Assembly (NCBI RefSeq): GCF_000192795.1
Contig: NW_007360625.1
Location: forward strand, 23,373 to 87,372
Length of the DNA stretch: 64,000 bases
Source of the DNA: Vavraia culicis subsp. floridensis
Lineage: Eukaryota; Microsporidia; Pleistophoridae
Direction of reading: 5' to 3'
Shown here: one piece after another, positions 52,655 through 61,999 of the stretch
Layout: each line of letters begins with the position of its first letter
How positions within the stretch are numbered: the first letter of the stretch is position 1
The notes under the pieces: model-generated
The model's database searches: none
The model's input: only the letters and a program-made list of their open reading frames with translations
Told to the model about the DNA's origin: nothing
Translations under genes and position numbers: made by a program

Positions 52655-53970
52655 ATAACCCTTCTGTTCATGCTAATTTTTATTTTCCTCTATTTTTATA
52701 TCCGTATTTCACACCAATTTTCTTATCAAAAGGAATAACGAAACGTGATACGCGATTAGAAAGCATAAAATGTCTTCATATACGTTGTACATACGTATTT
52801 ACGTGCGTAATGCTGTCAATAGAACACATTAAACTCGATTTATCACCGTGTTTGGCCAAAAAATATGTTTGACAACCAATTAAGTTGAGCATTTGCCATA
52901 ACAATACGACTACCTGGAAAGTAATTTTTTACGTATGTGGTAATTATTCTAAATTCGTATAATCTATTGAAAAACATTTTAGTTACTCGTAGTACGTACC
53001 AACCGTATTACTAATGAATGGTCATATTTGAACTGTGTAAATCTGGATAATCCCACTATAATAACATATCCATAGCTTCTATTTCTCGTTGTAAAAGGTA
53101 ACTATCATTCTTCCTTTTCTGCCACATACCATATTTGTACCGCTGTAAAATAATAAATCTACAATTTTACCAATTTCTCATAGTTACTAACTCAATAAAC
53201 ACAATTAATTCGACAAATTGGTGCTATGTCGCTGATCATAACTAACATGCCTCTCAATTGAAAAGGTAATACCGTATTACTGCATAATACTAGCAAATCA
53301 ACTCCATAACATCGTTATAAACCATCAATACTGTAATAATATGCCATTAACAAACGCTGCTACACCGTTCTTGCCATTAGTAATACCTGTTAAAGCTACC
53401 AACCTCAATATCAACGATGAATAAAACACCCATTTCTAGGTGAACGAACTTCTAGCGAGAATTCGTTCATTGTGTATGAAAGTATATTTGATAAATTAAA
53501 TTTTGTTTGTAAATCTTCCTGTAACAGTACCTGTCCATCTTTAGCTTGAAAATTTTTAAGCAAATCAAATTTACACAGCATCTCAGTTTATAAAATATTT
53601 CTTGTATTCGTCATTTGCTGACTTTCTACGTGCGTACTTTCTTATTCATTGGTACTTTTCACCAATGCTTCTTATCAGCACTTTTCAATTTTTTGTACCG
53701 CACTTTTTTGCTCACTCATTACCGCGTACCCCACTGCTATACGATAGGATTATCTAATTCACACATGCATTGCTGATAGCTATTGCATTAGAATCCATAC
53801 GTGCCCCTTTATCCCACCACTGTTAAACAAGATCGTTTAGTTACGCGTACCTTGCCGGTATTTAGCACTTGCCATGGCACCATGCCATTATTATTTTCTC
53901 TTACACCATTCACATCCCGTAAAAACCATACAAACACGTACTATGCGAAAAAGTGAATTTATTTATCAAA
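52655..53970. other. Intergenic, nothing recognised
   Basis: About 1.3 kb between two minus-strand genes. It includes the upstream region of the secreted-protein gene, with AAAAATTAGC about 30 bases before its ATG. No supported frame. Confidence 0.5.
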
Positions 53971-56900
53971 TTACTTGCCCGTAAGCGATCCAAGATTGGC
54001 GTTCTGTATTTTACTGTAAGACGGCGGCCTAAGATACTTGAGGTAGAGTCTTTCAGCAACAGAAAAAGCAATCGCAATTAAACTGATAAGTGCTACCGAT
54101 CCAATAAAATACTTAAAGTCAGACGGCAAGCGCAGCTCACTTCTCAGGAACACGAAACTTAGCACATAAGCAATCAAAGAAACAACCTGTGAAAGGATCA
54201 TCCATCGGTTGATCGACGACACCATCAGAAGAACAACCAGCAGCTCGTTGAGCACCAGACAACTGAACGTAATACTTACGATTGAGAGCAGTTCGTGCTT
54301 GAACATGAAGAAAGTAGCGATCATTATCACCGAGCCCTGATAAAAACTGATCAGGTTCCAGCTGGCGAACGAGCTCGCGGACAGAAGCTTCGTGTGCACC
54401 ATCTCCTTGTACAGCTCGGGATATTTGAAGCAGTTTTCCTTGCTCACGTCCCTGTCAAGGATTATACACCACATCGGGCACATTGTGTATATGCACACGT
54501 AGCCCACCATGATGAACCCTTGGTACAACGCAATGGGCGAGAACAAAAACACGGCTGAGAAGATGCCCTGCATCACTGAGATGATCGTTCCGCGGTGGAT
54601 GATGAATTGGATGAGCTTGGCAGTGCCCTTATAGCAGTTCCTACCGTGCCAGAAGAACAGCGTGGTCACGTCCGAGAACTTAAGTATCGAAAAGTCTGCT
54701 GCAAGTGATGCCTGATTGCCCTCCTTGCCCACAATGCCGATGCCTACATTTGCCTCGGTAATCATAGACACGTCGTTACCACCGTCTCCTATGCACGCCA
54801 CGCGATGCGATGTGAGCATGCGCAGGTTGCGCGCAACGAGTGCCTTCTGTGTGGGCGTGCATCGACAGCACACGACCGCATCGAGCGTGGCAGCAAATTT
54901 TATGAATTCGCTCATAAAATTGTCGATCATAATCTGCAGGCTGCGCCCGTCGATGATCACGTAGTTGATCATTTTCTCTTTCACCATGCTCAGCTGCTGC
55001 CATGCATCCTCGCGTGATGTGACCTGCAGCACCTCGTAGCGATTACGCTTCAGGAACAGCCGTGATGAAATGCTGATTGAAATGGCAGTCTCGACCTTGT
55101 CACCTGTAAGCATCCAAATTTTAACGCCGGCATTGCGCAGATTCTCAAGTGATTGGTTCACATTCTCCTGCAGTTTGTCCTCCACGCCTGTGAGTCCGAG
55201 CAGTTTTAGATTGCGCTCAAGCGAACACACCACGCGTTGCACTTCCTCGTTACGGTTATTGATTGCAAGGTTTGCCTGTCTGAACGCGCTTTCAAAGGCA
55301 TCGTACTCATCCGCTTTTAGCCGTTTCACACCAATCACGAGTGTGCGCAGCCCCTCTCGCGCCATGTTGTCCACCTCTTCGTCTAACCAGTCATTCTTTT
55401 CCACGATCGTGCGCATGACCGTATCTGCGCCCTTAAGCACGAACAACACCTCGTCAGTGTCCTCATCGCGCAGCAGCACACCCATGCGCTTTGTATCGGA
55501 TGTAAACGGAAACACGTGAAGTATCACGTATCGTTTCACGGTGTCTCCCAAGATGCATATTTCCACGTTATCCTTCGTACGCTTCTCGAGCACCATACCC
55601 ACGGCTTCGCACCACTGCACGATCGCGATCTCGTCGGGCGAACTTGCCTGATACGAGCGTTTACCGTCCTCCTCCACAGGTGTAACGTTGTGGCACAGAG
55701 CAAGCGCACGCACCAGCTCAAACACCTTGCTGCCCAGATCACGTGCTCTTCTGTGTTTCCTGCCCATCTTCTTACGTATTATCTCTGTTATCTCGTTATT
55801 CAGTTCCGTTGTGTAACATATCGTGCCCACGTGCACCTTGCGCATCTCCATCTCGTTGCGCGTGAGCGTGCCCGTTTTATCACTCAGCAGATATGTGATA
55901 CGTCCCAGCTCCTCCGGTATGTTGCTGTTGCGCACGATACACCCCGGTATGTCCTGATCCTTCATAATTGAGTTCGAGTAGAAGAACATGCGAGCCACAT
56001 CGATCGTGACCTTGAGAGAGATCGGAATGACAGAAGAGAAAATGATGATGAACCGCACAAGGTTCACATCAAAGCGAGCAGAAATGCCCGAGAAGAACAG
56101 GAAAATGCACGCTGCTATTACCGATGATACGCACAGCAGAATGGAGTAGTAATTAATCTCTTCCTCGATCTTGCCGAACTTGTTTCGGGGCTGTGCGGTG
56201 TTCATCATTGCACGGGTTTCCTTGCCTGTGTATATCACACAGCCTATCACCCCCTGTGTTGCAAGCACAGTGTTCATCCAAATTACGTTATCGAGATTGA
56301 GCGGCTCAGCACTCGTTCCCCCATTCCTGTTCACAGTCAGTCGACCAATGAAATTGTAAATATCCTTGTGTGGCTTGTCTGCATAAATAACGATATCACT
56401 GTTGAACAGTTCTGATGTGTCCGTCTTTACAAGCATGTTTTTGGACGTAGTACGCCGTATGCTCCGTTCAATTTTTATGACTGTTGAGCGTGGATGCTCA
56501 CTTCTTGCACCTGTTTCATTGGTATTCTTGTGTTTCTGATCGTCATCATCCTTACTACCGTTTTCGTTTCCGTCTTGCTCATCTCTCCCACCTGCTACAT
56601 CCATATCATGAACTTCAACTTCGTGAATCTCATCGGACGAGCCGTCAGCTCCTCCCTTGTTCATGCTTGATCTATCAGTATTTATACTTTTATTGTTTTT
56701 TTCGCTCACGTTTTTGTTACTACGGGTAGTTTTCACGTTTGTTTCTAGATTCGATCCATCAGTGCTTGTTTTCCCATCTCTTTCAGCAAAGCTTCTCTTC
56801 TCCTTACTTACTTCTTCGTTCATTTCTTCATTCATTCCAGCATTACTCAATCCTTGGTTGAATTCTCGCTTTGTTCCTTGATTGATATCTGAGCTTTGGT

Positions 56901-57801
56901 TTGTCCCATGCTTTGATCTGCCCTCTGACTTATAATTTGCTCCTTGTTCTGAACCGAGACCTACTTTCTTGTCTAAATTCTCGTTCAATCCTTCATTAGA
57001 TCCCTCATTTGACACATAGTCTACCTCGCGGTCGACTCCCCTGTTTAATCCATCATCCTTTCCCTCATCAAACCTTTCACCTGGCCTATGATCTAGCCCC
57101 TGGTCTAATCCACGGTCTTTCTCTTCATCAAACTCGTCATCCAGTTCATGGTCCACCTCTTTATCTAATCCTTGGACCGGTCCTTCATCCAAATTATCTA
57201 AGCTCCCCATAACAGATGGCATTCCCGTCATCTCTTTGGATCTCTTAAATAAATGCGCAGTATCCTGTGCCTGTGTTGACGCCGCAGCATTTCTTAACTT
57301 CCAGTCGGTTTCTCCGTCCAGCTGATCGGTTCTGATAAAGCACTGTCCCTCTTCCTCATGCGTTTTCAGAATTACCATGTCAGCAGGCACCCTCTGATTC
57401 TTCTCCAGCACAATCAAATCACCAACCTGCAACGTAGAGGACGGCACCACCATAATACCGTCCCTCGTAACCTTCTTGTACTCCTCCGAGTTTGCCTCCT
57501 TGTCACGAACATACCTCTGTATGTCATCAACAGCTTCTTTGCCAAGTGTAAGGAACAGCACGAAGAACCACGGTGCTATGTTCGATATCAGCGGTCCTAC
57601 ACGGTACGTCTTTATAAGCTGCGAAAAGCTTACGAAAAAGAAATACACGTTGAAGAAATGCCTGAACTGATTGAGAAGCACTATGAATGGAAAGCTGTAC
57701 CATGAATACTTCTGGTTGCGTATTATGTTGCGTGGATACGTGTGTTTTATAGGTTTTGATACTGTTATCGTTCGGAATACGACATCTTCTTGCTTTTTCA
57801 T
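53971..57801 (-). CDS. NEO1: P4-type ATPase phospholipid flippase, Neo1/ATP9-like
   Basis: This 1276-residue pump flips phospholipids to the cytoplasmic leaflet of Golgi/endosomal membranes. It has the P4 order: N-terminal NQFRHFFNVYFFFVSFSQLI (helix 1), dephosphorylation loop TDQLDGETDWKLR (DGET 162-165), helix-4 segment VIPISLKVTIDVARMFFYS, and the phosphorylation site SDKTGTLTRNEM with Asp641. The SSPDEIAIVQW nucleotide-domain motif, GDGGNDVSMI hinge and about six C-terminal helices follow. RTDQLDGETDWKLR and IPISLKV resemble Neo1/ATP9, which work without a CDC50 partner. Residues about 200-440 are a charged, repetitive insertion (LD/DEG/NEG words) lacking in known homologues. The coding strand is GC-richer than neighbouring spacers. 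Confidence 0.93.
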   Translation of the reverse strand: MKKQEDVVFRTITVSKPIKHTYPRNIIRNQKYSWYSFPFIVLLNQFRHFFNVYFFFVSFSQLIKTYRVGPLISNIAPWFFVLFLTLGKEAVDDIQRYVRDKEANSEEYKKVTRDGIMVVPSSTLQVGDLIVLEKNQRVPADMVILKTHEEEGQCFIRTDQLDGETDWKLRNAAASTQAQDTAHLFKRSKEMTGMPSVMGSLDNLDEGPVQGLDKEVDHELDDEFDEEKDRGLDQGLDHRPGERFDEGKDDGLNRGVDREVDYVSNEGSNEGLNENLDKKVGLGSEQGANYKSEGRSKHGTNQSSDINQGTKREFNQGLSNAGMNEEMNEEVSKEKRSFAERDGKTSTDGSNLETNVKTTRSNKNVSEKNNKSINTDRSSMNKGGADGSSDEIHEVEVHDMDVAGGRDEQDGNENGSKDDDDQKHKNTNETGARSEHPRSTVIKIERSIRRTTSKNMLVKTDTSELFNSDIVIYADKPHKDIYNFIGRLTVNRNGGTSAEPLNLDNVIWMNTVLATQGVIGCVIYTGKETRAMMNTAQPRNKFGKIEEEINYYSILLCVSSVIAACIFLFFSGISARFDVNLVRFIIIFSSVIPISLKVTIDVARMFFYSNSIMKDQDIPGCIVRNSNIPEELGRITYLLSDKTGTLTRNEMEMRKVHVGTICYTTELNNEITEIIRKKMGRKHRRARDLGSKVFELVRALALCHNVTPVEEDGKRSYQASSPDEIAIVQWCEAVGMVLEKRTKDNVEICILGDTVKRYVILHVFPFTSDTKRMGVLLRDEDTDEVLFVLKGADTVMRTIVEKNDWLDEEVDNMAREGLRTLVIGVKRLKADEYDAFESAFRQANLAINNRNEEVQRVVCSLERNLKLLGLTGVEDKLQENVNQSLENLRNAGVKIWMLTGDKVETAISISISSRLFLKRNRYEVLQVTSREDAWQQLSMVKEKMINYVIIDGRSLQIMIDNFMSEFIKFAATLDAVVCCRCTPTQKALVARNLRMLTSHRVACIGDGGNDVSMITEANVGIGIVGKEGNQASLAADFSILKFSDVTTLFFWHGRNCYKGTAKLIQFIIHRGTIISVMQGIFSAVFLFSPIALYQGFIMVGYVCIYTMCPMWCIILDRDVSKENCFKYPELYKEMVHTKLLSASSFASWNLISFYQGSVIMIATFFMFKHELLSIVSITFSCLVLNELLVVLLMVSSINRWMILSQVVSLIAYVLSFVFLRSELRLPSDFKYFIGSVALISLIAIAFSVAERLYLKYLRPPSYSKIQNANLGSLTGK
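56484..57205 (-). repeat. Repeat-rich insertion encoded within the P4-ATPase
   Basis: About 720 in-frame bases encode a hydrophilic insertion between the DGET loop and helix 3. Degenerate words such as GLDQGLDHRPGERFDEGKDD and NEGSNEGLNENLDKK recur through the first half. The rest is Asp/Glu/Asn/Ser/Lys-rich. It falls in the actuator domain region facing the cytoplasm. Confidence 0.75.
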
Positions 57802-59660
57802 GATGGGTTTGGAAGTGATTTCGCTTTTTTTGTTTTGTAAAAGGAGATTTTCTATTTATGTGCAGTTCTTTTTTGAAACGGTTAAATGTCCAATTAAATC
57901 ACTGGCCAGAGAGAACGGAGCCGTGCAGAATGGTTGGACAGAAAAAAGAATTTTGTCAGGGTTCATTTAATTTAGGGTTAGAGGGTTTGACAGGCCAAGA
58001 GGTGAGTTAGGAACTACAAAATTGGAGAATGACTTTGAAGAAGATGAATGAGGAAGAATAAATAATGGGTTAAGAGTGATTATTACGTGAAGACCAGGTC
58101 ATACAGTTTAATTAAGGTTTGTACAATGAAGGAAAATAAATGTTAAACTATGAAAAATAGTATCAAAATTGAGGAAATGGAAAATGTTATGCTGAACTTC
58201 ACAGAAAGATACACAATCTATCAAAATAATAGATGAGCAGGATTTTATTTAATTTCATATATACAAGTTAAGATGTGATGTTGACTGTTTGTGCGTAAGT
58301 AAGTACTAATAATGGATTAACAAAAAAATAAATAAATAGATCTCTAAACAAAGAATGTGTTTCATCACTAATTTGTTATTAATTACGGTTTTTACTATTA
58401 TTAAGAAAATAAAAAATGTTAGGCAAAAAAGTATTAATTGATTGATTTAAGAGATAAAGTACCGAGCTAAATACGTGAGAAAAAATGGAAATAAAGTAAT
58501 GTGTACAAAATGAGCCGATTTAATAAAACTTATACGAAAATGTATTAAAGAAAAGGATCGATAAGCAACAGAAAATTGGAAATACAATCTGACACATTTG
58601 TGGATTCTATAAATGCAAGGGTTTATACTACTTGGTGGAGCTTATATAGGCAGTATATTGAATATATTTTGGTAGCTAAATTCTGTTAAATTTATCGAAT
58701 CCACTCCCAAACATTGGGTAAATTAGCTTTTTAATTACCTATTAGTAAACATACCGATCGGAACTGTATTGCCACGATACTTTCTTGCCAGTATAAACGA
58801 TTGCGAACCTCCTGCTTATTAATGATACGTTTATAGACCGCTGTGGGATATTATCATTTGATAAAGATGGTATACACGAAGTGACAGTATCATAATATAG
58901 CAGTGGATTATGTACAGTAAACCAATTCTTTGCTTGTGTGTTATTTTCTACTTGATGTACGTAGTAGCTGGTATTAACTAGCAAATAGAAATATTGGTAT
59001 TAGTGTAATAAAGGAATGCATTAAGACCATTTGAGCTATCGGAGATAAAAACAGAAGCAGAGTATTTATTGGCCAACGACTTGGAGTAATTTCGTGGTAT
59101 AAAAGGAGAGGCGTATTACGTATGATTTATGATTAACACGGACACTAGTGTTTATTGAATTGTGCATAGTGTGTGCAATAGATTTTTCTGTTGATTCGGT
59201 GAGTTTATAAAAAACTGAATTGCACGTTGGGCGAACGTGGTAGATGAGGTATGAGTTGTTTGTTTAGATCAACATAAGAAAATAAATTATTAGTTTGCAA
59301 GACACTATTTACGCGTAATATTAATGTGGATAATCATTTTATGAGTGAACAATAATTGATAGGTGATGGGGAAAGGAGAGACAAAGTAGCAAATGAAAGG
59401 TGGATACGAAATATTGAACTCTCCTGTAAAATGTGTGATGGAACAGAAGTGTTAAACTCCTGCGAAAATACAGCATATAATGTTATTGTAGAAGCACTGT
59501 TTAAAATGTTGACACTGAAGGAAAACATCCGCATAATAACACGCAATAGATGATATTTTCGTCTTAGACATGTATACCACCAATACTATACGTATTACCA
59601 CGTAAAAGATCTTTGAACTCTTTTTATTATTTATACATTATTTTAAACGCAATCCACGGT
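57802..59660. other. Large intergenic region; doubtful frames
   Basis: About 1.9 kb. A minus-strand frame at 58742-58984 has gene-like composition (NWFTVHNPLLYYDTVTSCIP) but only a TTG at its head. A plus-strand frame at 59356-59553 likewise lacks ATG. I leave both uncalled. Confidence 0.45.
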
Positions 59661-59843
59661 ATGATACGCTCCACCAAACTAAAAATGATTTCCTTGACCA
59701 ATACTGAGAGGTACTTTGTTCCCCTTTCAAAATTAAATATCAATCAAAAAATACGTTTTACACGCGTGTTAATCAACACAAAAGGGATAAAAGTAGTGTT
59801 TTTCCTTTATTTTAGAAACTATGCAGTAATCCAAGGCGTGTAA
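59661..59843 (+). pseudogene. Possible truncated aspartyl-tRNA synthetase N-terminal (OB-fold) fragment
   Basis: An ATG frame of 60 codons reads TERYFVPLSKLNINQKIRFT, then RVLINTKGIKVVFFLYFRNY and AVIQGV before TAA. The order matches the start of the anticodon-binding OB fold of eukaryotic AspRS (RARVHTSR.KGK..FLVLRQ...VQALV). The usual basic residues of that motif are partly lost. The catalytic domain is absent: the next 13 bases run into the 3' end of the opposite-strand MFS gene. It is probably a decayed or duplicated gene fragment; a chance match cannot be excluded. Confidence 0.35.
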
Positions 59844-59856
59844 TACGCTTACACTA

Positions 59857-61116
59857 TTATTTGTTTCTTTTTTTTAGAAACCGTGCTGTAATTGCAGGTA
59901 TCATAGTGACCATTAGACAAACAAATATTAAAAAGTAACTATTTGCAAACACTCCCAGCATTTTTTTTCTCATTTCATCGCTCTTTTCATTTTTTACAGT
60001 TCGAGGGTCTTTTAATTCACGGTCTATCAAAAGTGCTGCCAGGGTACCGAAAAGTATGCACGAAAAGCCGTTGTATGCACTGTTACGGATACCTTGAACT
60101 TGTGTTTGCACATCATTGGTGGCATATGATTTAAAAATAAGTATTGATGTGTACACGAACGATGCTGTACCTACCCCTTTCAACACTTCACTCGTTACCA
60201 GTGTTACGATGTTCAGCTCATAAAAAATGTAAAATGAAATGCTCAGCGCTGACGCAAATATTGAAATCGGGAACAAAACGCTGTTGGATACAAAGTAAAG
60301 GTATGGTATGGCGATATATGTGAGCAGCTCAGAAATGCATCTTATGCCCCACAACATACGTATCTTGTTCATCTGTAGCCCGTTTATCTGTAAAAACGTG
60401 GTTACAAAGTTGGAAATTATACACTTATAGATGCCGATCGTAATTACAGATACGTAGTACAGCAGAACACTTGGTGTGGATATGATCTGCACTATTTTTT
60501 TCTCGTGGCTGGCTCCTGTGTGCTCGTCTTTCATGAACTTGGGCGCTTTGAAGAGCAGCAGAGCGATTGCAAGTACGCCAGGCACAACACACACTATAAG
60601 TGACATCAAGCTGTCGTTCTTTATAATACCGGTGCACGATATAACAGGCATAATAAACATTACACAGGCGTTTCCCAGGATAGAAAATATGTTGATTACG
60701 ACCAGTTTGCTTTCGTGTATTTTTTTTCGCTTCATGTAGTTCAGAACAAGAGCAAAGAACACAGGCAATATGCCACCAAGCGTAAACTCCCGAAGTATGG
60801 TGATAGCTGTTATCGTAACAATCTGGTACAAACTGTTGGTTATCCTACCTGCTACCAGTACGAATATGATAAGTACGATGTACATTGAAATGTTGAACGC
60901 AAGGACATTGTTGTGATTTTCTCGTTTATCTGCAATATAGCACCAAAAAAAGCTGCCAACGAAGTTAAGAATGCTAAATACCTGCAACGAACAATTGTAG
61001 CGGAAGTCGATATATTTACATTGATTAACAATATTGAACAGAAAGTTTTGGAACGAAAACACGCACGAGTATGTTAGGAAGATGATGGCGTAGAAAGTAT
61101 TCATTGGTTTACCCAT
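59857..61116 (-). CDS. Major facilitator superfamily-type transporter
   Basis: This 419-residue protein has about 12 membrane helices in the MFS arrangement: two six-helix bundles with a cytoplasmic loop near residues 190-215 (FKAPKFMKDEHTGASHEKK). The helix 2-3 loop holds FWCYIADKRENHN, corresponding to the MFS GxxxDRxGRR-type loop. Late features include TSEVLKGVGTASFVYTSI and YNGFSCILFGTLAALLID, similar to LacY-like/MFS_1-like carriers. Substrate cannot be read from the sequence. The ATG follows a minus-strand TTCCCTGCCACCG stretch. It ends 14 bases from the AspRS-like fragment, tail to tail. Confidence 0.8.
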   Translation of the reverse strand: MGKPMNTFYAIIFLTYSCVFSFQNFLFNIVNQCKYIDFRYNCSLQVFSILNFVGSFFWCYIADKRENHNNVLAFNISMYIVLIIFVLVAGRITNSLYQIVTITAITILREFTLGGILPVFFALVLNYMKRKKIHESKLVVINIFSILGNACVMFIMPVISCTGIIKNDSLMSLIVCVVPGVLAIALLLFKAPKFMKDEHTGASHEKKIVQIISTPSVLLYYVSVITIGIYKCIISNFVTTFLQINGLQMNKIRMLWGIRCISELLTYIAIPYLYFVSNSVLFPISIFASALSISFYIFYELNIVTLVTSEVLKGVGTASFVYTSILIFKSYATNDVQTQVQGIRNSAYNGFSCILFGTLAALLIDRELKDPRTVKNEKSDEMRKKMLGVFANSYFLIFVCLMVTMIPAITARFLKKRNK

Positions 61117-61690
61117 CGGTGGCAGGGAAGAAGTAATTTAAATGAGAGTTCGTAATTAAATACGGATAAGCCATGCAAATCGCACGAGTTGGAATTATTT
61201 ACCCCCTTTGTCTTTTTCGCAGAAACCTTTTATTAAACACCACGGGGAATATCATCTGAACAACACACTCTTCTGATGCAGTGCTACCATCGTATCAACG
61301 GTGAATGAAGTTGCCATGTGTATTACTACTGATACAACTACACATTGAACGGGGCATCATAATTGGTATGGCGTAGTGGGGAGCGCTGGAGTGGTAAATA
61401 ATTTTGGTTTGACCTAATCAAAGGTAAGATATTACCCTTAAACAATGGTACGGGTAAACATGAAGATATTTCGCGTAGCAAATGGGTTTAAAGACACCGC
61501 GAACAAAAGGCTAGCAACTGAAGTCGGTCTCAATGGACCGGAAAAGCATGTTGTTAGGTGTAGTGATATGGGAAGATAAGTAAATTACTCTTGGTGAAGA
61601 ACACGATAACAGCTTGCACGTTTCGGTCGTACTAATTTGTAATTTGTTGGCACCTTTTCTCAATTTTACTTTTACCGCATATTGAATTGA
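61117..61690. other. Intergenic between divergent genes
   Basis: About 570 bases hold both upstream regions. A TTTACCCCC word at 61198-61206 is not followed by an in-frame gene start. Nothing else was recognised. Confidence 0.5.
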
Positions 61691-61700
61691 ATTACCCCCG
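61691..61700 (+). promoter_or_regulatory. ATTACCCCCG start signal
   Basis: ATTACCCCCG ends five bases before the ATG at 61706. There is no perfect AAATTTTT but a CAATTTTACTTTTACC stretch lies about 30 bases further up. Confidence 0.55.
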
Positions 61701-61705
61701 TAACG

Positions 61706-61999
61706 ATGACAGATTCCACGAACGACTATCGCATTCAATTTGAGAACTTTTCTGATTCTGAGCTGGAAAAGGTGATGCGGAAATTAGATGTTCGGCAAAT
61801 GGGAGAATTTCTAGATGCATTAGAGAGTTACAACAAAGAACGTGCTGAAGAACTTGCATATCTTAAGGACGAGAATGACAGACTGAAAAGTGTGTGCGGT
61901 TACTATTTGAAAGAGCTGTGGTGTTGTGTACCAGAGGCAGAGAGGCCCTCAACAGCGTCTTTTTTCAAAGAGCAAATGGATGATACAATGCGTTTATAA
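61706..61999 (+). CDS. Small coiled-coil protein of unknown function
   Basis: This 97-residue, acidic protein (MTDSTNDYRIQFENFSDSEL at the start) is one I do not recognise. Residues 18-65 should form a continuous helix or coiled coil (LDALESYNKERAEELAYLKD, then ENDRLKSV). A WCC pair and PEAERPSTASFF follow near residues 73-86. There is no signal peptide or membrane helix. The CCCCC motif upstream and normal composition support a real gene. Small subunits of the kinetochore or prefoldin have similar layouts, but no motif decides. Confidence 0.6.
   Translation: MTDSTNDYRIQFENFSDSELEKVMRKLDVRQMGEFLDALESYNKERAEELAYLKDENDRLKSVCGYYLKELWCCVPEAERPSTASFFKEQMDDTMRL

Noticed and set aside
54295..57705. 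Many plus-strand frames opposite the P4-ATPase
   Set aside because: These are shadows of the GC-richer coding strand with no similarity of their own.
58742..58984. 80-codon minus frame with gene-like composition
   Set aside because: It opens after a stop without any ATG and has no recognisable similarity; it might be debris.
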